A stretch of DNA of 64,000 nt, taken from assembly GCA_030407315.1 (NCBI GenBank), contig JALQPE010002409.1, positions 186,001-250,000 of the forward strand, read 5' to 3'. The stretch's first letter is position 1, and each line of letters opens with the position of its first letter. The translations under genes were made by a program, and so were the position numbers. The notes below the pieces were generated by a model that was given only the letters and a program-made list of their open reading frames with translations, had not been told where the DNA came from and searched no databases. The DNA comes from Asparagopsis taxiformis (Eukaryota; Rhodophyta; Florideophyceae; Bonnemaisoniales; Bonnemaisoniaceae). Positions 20,577 to 29,100 of this stretch are shown here, piece by piece.

Positions 20577-22154
20577 ATGCAGACAGCAAACCTTTTCATT
20601 GTCTCCCAACCTATTCATCTATTCGTTTCACCAAACAAGCTGCCAACATGCCGCAGTAAAACCCCTTTACGACCCGCACGTCGCCCCCGTTGCTCAGCAC
20701 CAACTCCGACCCCGTCGCCTCGTCAGACGGACCCGCGCGGTTTTCTAGTCCCTGAAGCTGGTGACGTCGTTGTCTATAGCGGGCGTTGGGCAGATGAAGA
20801 TGCGGTTGGACTTGTGCAATCCGTCTTGTACAACGAATCACGATGTACGTACACAGTAGATGTCGCAGAACTCCGTCGCATAGGTGCAGACATGTTTGCC
20901 ATACGCAGTTCCTCTCGCAGTTCCAAGCGTTGGTTCGATAGCGCGGAGCTTCGGGTCATCACTAATGCAACGTATGTTCCTGAACAGGATGCATATATTG
21001 TCACTGGCACAAACGACGGCTACGCTAAAGTCGCCCCACTTGACGACGATGCAAAACGGATTGCAGACGCTGAGTATCAATCCCTCAAAACGGATATGCT
21101 TCGCACAACTCTCTTGGCAGCTGCAGCAGGTACGCTGATATCTGCGGTTGTATTCGGGCCGTCTATTGGGCAGTCTTTCGCTTATGGGGGTGCTGCATCC
21201 GCGTTATATCTCGCGATGCTCCAGGCTAATGTGGATACTATGGGCACTTCCTCCTTTGCTGCTCGACTGCTCGGTTTAAGATTTGCGCTTCCCGCTTTGC
21301 CGTTCATTCTTCTTGCAGCATCGAGCATGTATGCGTATGGCATGTCTGCCTTACTCGGGAGTGTTTCAAAGCCACAGACACTGGCCGCTGTTTTGGGTCT
21401 TTTGTGCTACAAGGTGCCGTTGCTAGCGCGTACCGCTGGTGAATTTGTGGATGGGCTTGCCGATGTGCAAATGGGTACAACTGGCATGGTGGGCACTGTT
21501 GCATCACTTGCGGCACGCCAGATTAAGAAACAGAGAGATGGAGAAGTGGAGCAAGTTGATGCACCTGCGCCGTCGCTTTTGTTCGTATTTGCGGGTCCTT
21601 CTGGAGTTGGGAAGAGCTCGTTGATACAAAAGCTTTTTGACGACTATCCTTCTCGGTTTGGCTATAGTATTTCACATACTACGCGTGCTCCGCGAGAGGG
21701 AGAAGAAGATGGGGTTGAGTACAATTTTGTGGATGTGAAGACATTTCAGTCCATGATTCAAAACGATGAGTTTGTTGAGTATGCAGAGGTGCATGGACAA
21801 TACTATGGAACGTCGTATGCTTCAATGAAAGATGTTGCATCCAGTGGTCGCGTATGTATATTGGATCTGGATATACATGGGATAGAGGCATTGCGAAATA
21901 AGGATGGAACCGATTGGCAACCGCGGTTCTTGTGGATTGCACCGCCTTCTATGTCTGCGCTTGAGGAGCGTCTAAGGGGTCGTGGTACTGAATCGGAAGA
22001 AACCTTGAAGAAGCGGCTAAACACAGCCAAGGAGGAACTTATATATGCTGCAACGAATAACGTTTTCGATCTTACCGTTATCAACAAGGATTTGGATGAG
22101 GCATACGCTGAAGTTGAAGCGTATGTTGCGCTTCAGATCGGGGAAGACGCATAG
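20577..22154 (+). CDS. Plastid membrane protein: CGL160/AtpI-like domain fused to guanylate kinase
   Basis: 525 residues in one uninterrupted frame. Residues 1-55 look like a transit peptide (Phe at position 7, many Arg, Ser and Pro). Residues 60-160 are soluble. About 166-295 form an AtpI/CGL160-type four-segment membrane domain, opening EYQSLKTDMLRTTLL and including GGAASALYLAMLQANVDTMG and LLCYKVPLLARTAGEFVDG, as in plant CGL160. From residue 334 comes a complete guanylate kinase: P-loop GPSGVGKSS (341-349), SHTTRAPREGEEDGVEYNFV, FVEYAEVHGQYYGTS, ILDLDIHG, and the RLRGRGTESEETLKKR lid. GMP kinases make GDP from GMP and ATP. CGL160 helps assemble the chloroplast ATP synthase. The fusion would tether GMP kinase to the thylakoid or envelope. 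The stop is only 28 bp from the converging glycosylase gene. Confidence 0.85.
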   Translation: MQTANLFIVSQPIHLFVSPNKLPTCRSKTPLRPARRPRCSAPTPTPSPRQTDPRGFLVPEAGDVVVYSGRWADEDAVGLVQSVLYNESRCTYTVDVAELRRIGADMFAIRSSSRSSKRWFDSAELRVITNATYVPEQDAYIVTGTNDGYAKVAPLDDDAKRIADAEYQSLKTDMLRTTLLAAAAGTLISAVVFGPSIGQSFAYGGAASALYLAMLQANVDTMGTSSFAARLLGLRFALPALPFILLAASSMYAYGMSALLGSVSKPQTLAAVLGLLCYKVPLLARTAGEFVDGLADVQMGTTGMVGTVASLAARQIKKQRDGEVEQVDAPAPSLLFVFAGPSGVGKSSLIQKLFDDYPSRFGYSISHTTRAPREGEEDGVEYNFVDVKTFQSMIQNDEFVEYAEVHGQYYGTSYASMKDVASSGRVCILDLDIHGIEALRNKDGTDWQPRFLWIAPPSMSALEERLRGRGTESEETLKKRLNTAKEELIYAATNNVFDLTVINKDLDEAYAEVEAYVALQIGEDA

Positions 22155-22182
22155 AGTATGTCTTTGATAAATTTATACAAGT

Positions 22183-22974
22183 TTATGAGTGTCCGTCCAC
22201 TTTTCCAGAGATAAATTGGTGTTCTTCAGCTGTTTCTTTTGATGAAGGTGAATCAACCGCCTTCTCTACTAGTGGCCAGGGCAGAGTGTCATGAATGTGG
22301 TCAGCGAGTCTCTGGAAGGGCTCCAAACGCTGCTGCCAAGACAAACTTGCACGTCCACTAGTAGACGGCATGACCCATATCTGTGATGATTCAGCAGCTG
22401 CAATACCCCAATCTTTACCGAAACCAGCAGGTCCATATTCTCCCTTGAAACCGGTAAGCAACTTGTTTGCAACAATCTTTGATGCTGGACACAAAATACT
22501 GGGCGCTATACCCTTTGTCCCTCGTGCCAACCTTTCTGAAAAATCAGCCCTCCATGACGGCCCGCCGGGCTCACCGACCTTACTGGCATCACTTCCACAG
22601 GTCACGAAGAGATCAATAAAGCCTATTCCAACAGCCTGTGGTAGCTGAGCAAATTTTTCTGGCTTACTGAGATGTTCTGGCACAAGCCCAGTCTCTCGGA
22701 GGAGCGGCCACAAACGGTTTGATTTATGCGAGTATGGCGCACACTGCTCCCAGCTTTTATCAGATGGGTTATATCCGACGAAGATGACTCGTAGTGGATG
22801 TTCATTTCCAAGATAGCGGGCATAGTCTCGTGACAAAACTTGTTCAGGTGATTCGGGCATGGATTTAGTTTGGACTGGAGTTGGAGAAGGCCGGTTTAGT
22901 TTTGCGATGCGCGTTCGTTTGCTTCGAAGTTGTTCAAGACGATCTAGCTGATTAAGTGGCTTTCTTTTCGTCAT
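22183..22974 (-). CDS. G/T(U) mismatch DNA glycosylase, TDG/MUG family
   Basis: 263 residues from the ATG at 22974; the frame is open upstream but carries an unrelated hydrophobic stretch. The basic N-terminus (MTKRKPLNQLDRLEQLRSKRTR) suits nuclear targeting. The first active-site motif is VIFVGYNPSDKSW (GYNP at 67-70). It keeps the catalytic Asn, but the usual Gly after NP is Ser. HKSNRLWPLLRETGLVP (MUG/TDG 'n.FW..L...Gl') and GIGFIDLFV follow. The second motif is IWVMPSTSGRAS, close to the TDG MPSSSAR loop. The enzyme removes thymine or uracil mispaired with G to start base-excision repair. It is convergent with the kinase fusion and divergent from the RING gene. Confidence 0.85.
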   Translation of the reverse strand: MTKRKPLNQLDRLEQLRSKRTRIAKLNRPSPTPVQTKSMPESPEQVLSRDYARYLGNEHPLRVIFVGYNPSDKSWEQCAPYSHKSNRLWPLLRETGLVPEHLSKPEKFAQLPQAVGIGFIDLFVTCGSDASKVGEPGGPSWRADFSERLARGTKGIAPSILCPASKIVANKLLTGFKGEYGPAGFGKDWGIAAAESSQIWVMPSTSGRASLSWQQRLEPFQRLADHIHDTLPWPLVEKAVDSPSSKETAEEHQFISGKVDGHS

Positions 22975-23376
22975 CTGGTAGCTGTGGAGAAGTTTGATGT
23001 TGAAAAGAATGTAGAAAACGAATGTAGAACCCTGAAGGGCTCGTCGTGTTACCACAAATAGATGGATGCTTGGTAAGACTATAGAAGAAGTTGTATCATT
23101 GGAGGGTAAGCGCACTGTGGTCTCGGAAAGACTATCGGTGCAGGGGCAGCATGACAAGTTATCTACACACGTACAGCATTACGAAATGAAGTTTATGGAA
23201 AATTTTGTACAAGGCCCAGTGATGGTCCTGGTCGCTTAACCGGCTTGAGCAGGCAAGTTCGCTTCGAGGCCTTCCAACCGAAAGCACTATGCTGCTAAAA
23301 CAAAGCAAGATGACGCGAAATCGATGGTCATTCGCTCCCACTTGAATCAAGTACAGTCCATCCAGTATCAAATAAG
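22975..23376. promoter_or_regulatory. Divergent upstream region of the glycosylase and RING genes
   Basis: About 400 bp between the two starts. Part is open in the glycosylase frame but not conserved-looking. I see no clear core promoter element. Confidence 0.4.
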
Positions 23377-24322
23377 ATGAGCGAGTGCAACACGCATCAG
23401 CTTAACTTTCATTGTGGCATTTGCTCAAAACGATTGTCTGACGAGGATGCGCTCTTCACAAGCTGCGGTCATTTCTTCTGCGCAGACAGCAGCAATGGAT
23501 GCACGCGATTGAAAGTCGGTAACCCGGCTGGAAAATGCGAACAGTGCGGCCAAAACTGCGATGCGGGCAATTTGGCAAACAGGGCATCCGGGTACGATGA
23601 GCGCGTTCAAACATTCATATTCGCAGATATCCCTGCCGAACTACGTAAACTAGCTGAAATGATTGAAGTACGTTATCCGCCACTGCTATATTCCATCTAT
23701 GTACACGATCGCCATCCGTAGCGCTAACAACGGAGTATGCATCGACACTGTCCAGTTCCGAGACCGACACTTTGAAATCCTCAGCGATAATAGCGCATCA
23801 TTGGCAACGAGTATACGCAACCTCAAGGCAAAGTATAACAAGGAAATTGACGAGCTGCGAACCCAGAATGAATGGTACCGGAAACAACTGGAACAACGTC
23901 CACTAATCGACCCTGAGGTAATAGTGGTTTCGCCGGAACGGCGCGCAGAGCCGGCACGACGGTACGTAGCGGAGCGGCAGCCAGGTCGCGAACGCATCCA
24001 AAAGCCACTCGGACATCAAAGTTATGCGTCGGCAGCGTTATCACAGGCACGGACGGAACGACATGAAAGTTCCTTTTTCGCACAACGTCGCACAGCGCAA
24101 AGCGGGGGCACCAGTTTTTATTCGGGAGCGATTGGCAAGCGACGGGAGCAACGGGATAGATTGTCGCGGCTGTCGCATTTTCAGTCGGTACGGTCGGGTG
24201 GTAATCATGGTCGCGCGTTGGATGATTGGCAATCGCGCATTTCTACGGTCGCCAGACCATCAGCGACTGCGGATCAAATGGACAGAGCTGGACGTCGCGG
24301 AGCACGCGTGTTGCGACGGTAG
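23377..24322 (+). CDS. ZIP3/RNF212/HEI10-like RING protein (one intron)
   Basis: Exons 23377-23667 and 23756-24322, phase 0, give 285 residues. The RING starts at residue 13: CGICSKRL, TSCGHFFC, CTRL, then CEQCGQNC. The histidine-containing TSCGHxFC form is typical of ZIP3-type E3 ligases. Splicing joins AEMIE to FRDRHFEILSDN, making one coiled coil (about 90-150, with RNLKAKYNKEIDELRTQNEWYRKQLEQ) directly after the RING. The C-terminus is basic and Arg/Ser/Gly-rich. RING, then coiled coil, then a disordered basic tail is the architecture of meiotic crossover factors that modify synapsed chromosomes by SUMO or ubiquitin. Other RING-coil ligases share this layout, so the meiotic role is inference. 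Confidence 0.75.
23668..23755 (+). other. Spliceosomal intron in the RING gene (88 nt)
   Basis: The donor is GTACGT and the acceptor TCCAG. The branch site GCTAAC has its branch A at 23727, 28 nt before the acceptor. An in-frame stop inside the intron splits the gene into two open frames. Confidence 0.9.
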
Positions 24323-24738
24323 GGGAAGATTCTGGGGGAATTTTGTGTGGAAATGTGTGGTGCGTCTGGTGCGCACTGATTTCATACTCTGCAAATCATT
24401 GGCCGTTGATGCTCCGTGTCAGTGCCAGTGCCACCGCTGAGGCAGTTGAGCTACTTGGCAAAGCACCAACGGACACTTGTGGGTGTGTGGCAGCGGCCCT
24501 AGATTTCATTTCTTCAATCACCCACGACCTCGTCACCGCACTAGGCCTACGCTGCGATGCAACTCGCGCTGCGTCACTGCCACGCCCGGCGTCACTCATC
24601 CTCTTTCGTGGTAAACGATCTCCTTCTACATACCTCTAGTCATTTCATCTAACAATTCTTCCAACTGCCACCAAATCTAAGCGCTACCGTAATCTACGTG
24701 GGCCCCATCCTCCTCCTATATCCTCCTCTCGCACAGAA
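24323..24738. other. Intergenic, upstream of the VTT-domain gene
   Basis: 416 bp, turning C/T-rich from 24590 towards the next start. Small open frames on both strands show nothing recognisable. Confidence 0.5.
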
Positions 24739-25737
24739 ATGCGACGTCATCGCCCTGTCACTGCATTCACCAGCGTAGCCGTGTGGCTATCGCACACGCC
24801 AGCACAACCGCTGACTCGCCTGCGCATCCGCACGGCATCTCCCGCCTATCGGCGATTTTCACCGCGTTGTATGGCTAGCAATTACAACGAAGACTTACAC
24901 AATACCCAAACACACACACGTTCGACATCCGATTACGGTACTACCACTAGGCCGCACACTGCGAGCGCTTCCCCCAATCCAACGCCAACACCAACACCAC
25001 CGCCAGACGCCACGATGCCTAATCTACGCGTTGTGCTCGGTGGAATAATCTTGCTCCTTGTCGTCGCACTCGGCGGCACCGCCGCAGCTTCTGGTGTAGT
25101 TAGCGGCGATTCATTCATCGCGTTGGCAAAGTGGTTTCAACAATTGGGTCCATCTGCTGTATTTCTATATGCATTGTTGTACTTTGTGTTGGAGTTGGTC
25201 GCTGTGCCGGCACTGCCTCTGACATTAGGATCGGGATACCTGTTTGGTGTGCCGCTGGGAACGGTGGCGGTATCGATTTCTTCCACAGCGGCAGCAGTTG
25301 CGGCGTTCTTAATTGCACGATATGGATTGCGCAAGTGGGTGACCAAATTGGCGGCCGGGTATCCGCGATTCCGCGCGATGGACCGTGCGATCGGGCGTGA
25401 GGGGTTCAAGTTTGTGTTTCTACTGCGATTGTCGCCGCTGTTGCCGTTTTCTATATCCAATTATTTGTACGGACTGACGTCGGTGCCATTGCAGCAGTAT
25501 GTGCTCGGGTCGTGGCTGGGTATGCTGCCGGGCACAATTGCGTATGTGAGTGCTGGAGCGGCAGTCAACGCGCTGACCGATTTGGGCGCGTCCAAAGGCG
25601 ATGTGAATCCGATACTGGTAGTGATTGGCGTGTTGGCGACTATTGGCGCGGTGGGTACGATTGGGAAACTGGCGTCGGAAGCGATTAGGTCAGTGGACAT
25701 GGAGGAAGACGATAGAGCAGTTGGCAGCGACTTGTAA
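24739..25737 (+). CDS. TVP38/TMEM64-type VTT-domain membrane protein, probably plastid
   Basis: 332 residues. The first ~95 are an Arg/Thr/Pro-rich presequence (Phe at position 10) with a Pro-Thr repeat. About six membrane segments follow. VTT (SNARE-associated Golgi/DedA) signatures are ALPLTLGSGYLFGVPLG with a following Ala-rich helix ending FLIARYG, FKFVFLLRLSPLLPFSISNYLYG, and the WLGMLPGTIAYVSAGAA block. The family acts in membrane lipid scrambling or transport. Cyanobacterial and plant members are often plastid proteins, and the long presequence favours that here. An AATAAA lies 71 bp after the stop (25808-25813). The first exon start is the only ATG giving a presequence-like N-terminus. 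Confidence 0.85.
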   Translation: MRRHRPVTAFTSVAVWLSHTPAQPLTRLRIRTASPAYRRFSPRCMASNYNEDLHNTQTHTRSTSDYGTTTRPHTASASPNPTPTPTPPPDATMPNLRVVLGGIILLLVVALGGTAAASGVVSGDSFIALAKWFQQLGPSAVFLYALLYFVLELVAVPALPLTLGSGYLFGVPLGTVAVSISSTAAAVAAFLIARYGLRKWVTKLAAGYPRFRAMDRAIGREGFKFVFLLRLSPLLPFSISNYLYGLTSVPLQQYVLGSWLGMLPGTIAYVSAGAAVNALTDLGASKGDVNPILVVIGVLATIGAVGTIGKLASEAIRSVDMEEDDRAVGSDL

Positions 25738-26144
25738 AGGGAGACAGTACCACAGTGCCAGCTGCGTTAATATAATACTACTGTAAGCTGTGCGGGACAG
25801 CACGGAAAATAAACGTACCAAAATTGCAATTGTGCAAATGAGAAACTATGAGCGGCAGGAAGGCTGAGACGTAAGGACACGTGTCTGGCTCGGCGGCGCC
25901 CACTCCGAATTCCATGCGCACGGCTCGGCAATGCGCGTTGAGTGCCAAGCGCAATTCCTGAGCCGACCCGAACCGACCCGTGCCGTGGCGTGGAGAACCA
26001 TCTTCATGTGTGCAGCGCTACTCACATCTGCACCACTTTGCGAGCAAACCTTTCATCTACCGTGTCCCAACACAAACTTCGTCTTGCAACTTCTCGCTAC
26101 CGCAATCCTCTGTCGCTTATGCTCATTGTCTCCCAGCGCTCCAC
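25738..26144. other. Intergenic and 5' leader of the ARM-ankyrin gene
   Basis: Contains the VTT gene poly(A) signal at 25808. From about 25942 the frame of the downstream giant gene is open by chance, but the sequence there has no ARM-like or ordered character. Confidence 0.6.
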
Positions 26145-29100
26145 ATGGTCGACTATGCTCCCCCGTGGGATGCCTTACCGCGTGACTCACTCCACGCTGC
26201 TGCACATGAAATGCCACTCTCACAGGTACGAAACCTTGCCGTATACTACCCTATTCTCCCGCCTTCCACTGCGCTACTTGCAGCCCAGCGTTTGTCCGCT
26301 CACTTTGCCCATTTTGGCTCCACCCCGTTCCGCTGATCCTTCCCCAACCGCCCGCGTTGCCTTCCATTCGCGCGCCTCCCACTGTAACGCATTCCCAATG
26401 TCAGCTCCTAACTCGCTTGTTTTCTCGTCCCTCTTGTTCCCAAATTCTTTCCAACAGGTTAAGAAATCTGCCGGCGCACTCGCCGCTCTGCTTGATGAAA
26501 ATAAGGACGAGCAAGTCTTGAAAGAGGCTTGTCTCGGTCTTTGTCAGCTCTTCGGCGAGGGCATTCAAAATGATCGCATTCAAGCCATTCTAGATGCCAA
26601 TGTGGTCCCCAAACTTGTTGCGCTTTTACGTCCCTCTAAATCGCGTTCAGTTCCCATTTCCGTCCAGTCTGCAGCCTTGCAGGTTCTTGGCAATGTCGCT
26701 TGCGGTGATGATCGTCAGACCCAAGTGGTCATTGACAGTAATGCCCTCCCTTGCTTGCGCGCCTTACTTTCGTCCGCTGATCGTAGCATTCGCAAAGAAG
26801 TCTGTTGGATTGTCTCCAACATAACCGAGTCTTCGCATCAAGTGCAAGATGTTCTCGACGCCGACATTCTCCCTCCCTTGTTGAAGCTTCTCGACAACCA
26901 AGACGCCGCGTGCCGAGAAGATGCTACCTGGGTGCTCTTCAACCTGTCTAGCAATCGCGATCCCAACCAAATTGCCTACCTTGCGGAGAAGAACGGTGTC
27001 CGTGCGTTATGCAATCTTCTCACTTGCTCCAAGGAGCTAGACGTTTTATGGAAAGGCTGTGGAACCGTTGCTGCCGTTGCGCTCAAAGGTTTGCGCAATA
27101 TTTTGATAAGCGGACAGATTGCGGCCGCCTCCGATCCCAATGGGTACAATAAGATGGCGTCACTTGTTGCTGAAGCGCACGGCGTGGAGCGTATTGAGGC
27201 TCTGACGACACATGTTTCTCCGGATGTCCGCAACCGTGCGCGAATACTACTCGAGCGTATGTTCGGAGCCGAGCCGACCACCGCAGACCTTTCTCCTCCT
27301 CTGCCTCCACCTGCCATGACTGGGCTTTCCTCACTTTCTTCTCCTCCGCCGCCTCCCCCGCTCCATAATGGTTGTTCTTGCGCATACCAACAGCACCAGC
27401 ACCATCATCATAGCCATCCTGGTCACCACTATCAAACGGGTAGCCTTTATGATGTGGCAAGCAACATGACCGGACACAGTGCCTTGAGTTCTGCAGCACA
27501 GCTCAACACCACTCTTTCCGTCGAACATGGTCTTCCAAGCCATCTTCACCATGATGCCGACCTTGTCGATGTACCGGGGTCAACGTCGGGATCTTCTACA
27601 GATTCTGACCCTGAAGACGATGATTCTGACTCTGACTTGATTCCACCACCCCCTGCCCCATGTAGCTGTGTGCTGTGTACTGACCCTTCACCCCTTGCAG
27701 AGCGACGGCCTCGTGGTAGAGGTTCGTCAGATGATTCAGACATGTACAAAAAGGGACAATCAGAAAGCAGGCATAGTTCGTCTCAAGAGGCTAGACAAAT
27801 TTGTAACTTTTGTTCGGGTGGAGGACGGCTTGGTGACGGGAGAGCGGGTCTCGCTGCCAAGCTGGGTCGGGCAGTTCGTCTAGGCCATCCTCACTGCATT
27901 GCCGTTCTACTTTCGAGAATGACGTGGAGTCAACGAGTAGCAGCTACCGAGGCGCCAGCTCTTCTTCACCCAGGGGGAGGGCCGCCAGATGGTGGTGTTG
28001 GCAGTAGTCTTCCTGCCGTAATTTTGGCCGCACAGCTTGGCAAACCCGAATGTTTGGGTTTATTGTTGAGAAGATGTAAACCAGATCTAGATATCACGCA
28101 TGGTAAGAAGAGACTCACCGCACTCGCTTGGGCAGCTCACAAGGGCTATATGAGATGCTGCCAACTTCTCATTGAATATGGCGCTGACCCTGCTACGAAA
28201 TGCGGGGATGCCGTAACTGCCCTACACCTGGCTTCTTCCGGAGGAGGTCACTTTGCAATATGCAAATTGTTAATAGACCATAAGGCCCCCGTTAGTGCGA
28301 GATCAGCAAAGAAGCAAACTCCGCTATGTTTGGCTGCACAGAAAGGCTTCGAGAAGGTTGTTCAGTTGTTATTAGATCACGGTGCCGATCCTAGTAATGA
28401 GGACGAGGGAAAGTACACTCCTCTTCATCTAGCAGCGTCGAACGGTTTCGTGAAATGTGTTGATTTGTTGCTCAAAGCAGGCGCTCAAGTTGATGCTACG
28501 ACAAGGAATGGGGTCACACCTTTACATTATGCGGTTCAAGGAGGCCATGCGTCTGCTGTACGACTCCTCATCAATGCGAACGCAAAGGTAGATTGCAACC
28601 GAAAGCCTTTGTTACTAATCGCTGCAGATGACGGGAACCTGGAAGTAGTACAGATTCTGCTCGACGCCAAACCGGAAATTGACTGCAAAGCTAATATCAA
28701 AGCAACGCTTGACAAGGACATCGAGGTTTCCGACTACTTGACGCCTCTTCACTTGGCATCCTCTAAAGGTCATCATGATGTAGTGGAGGTGCTACTAGCT
28801 CGCGGGGCCGAAGTTGACGAAGTGACTTCGAAGAGTGGGTGGTCAGCATTGGATTTCGCTGTTCTGAATGGACATGCAGACTGTGCTATGGCTCTTCTTC
28901 GACGCGGTGCAACAGTTACAGACAATTGCAAAAGTATTGGACGAAACAATTGGACTCTTGTTCAGTATGCTGCACACCATGGGGCTAAGGATGTTGTTCG
29001 ACTCCTAATCCAAAGATTGAAGGAACAACGTATGACTTCAGCTAACAGCCCCCAAGTCAGTAGCAGGGCGACCGTCGGTGGAATGTCATTGACATCATCA

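Noticed and set aside
23377..24322. Two separate genes, a short RING protein and a coiled-coil protein
   Set aside because: An 88-nt intron with consensus signals joins them in phase.
25942..26457. N-terminal extension of the ARM-ankyrin reading frame (172 codons without ATG start)
   Set aside because: It is open by chance. The region contains a donor at 26226, a CTAAC branch site and a strong acceptor at 26457, and its translation is not protein-like. The spliced model with an ATG at 26145 is better.
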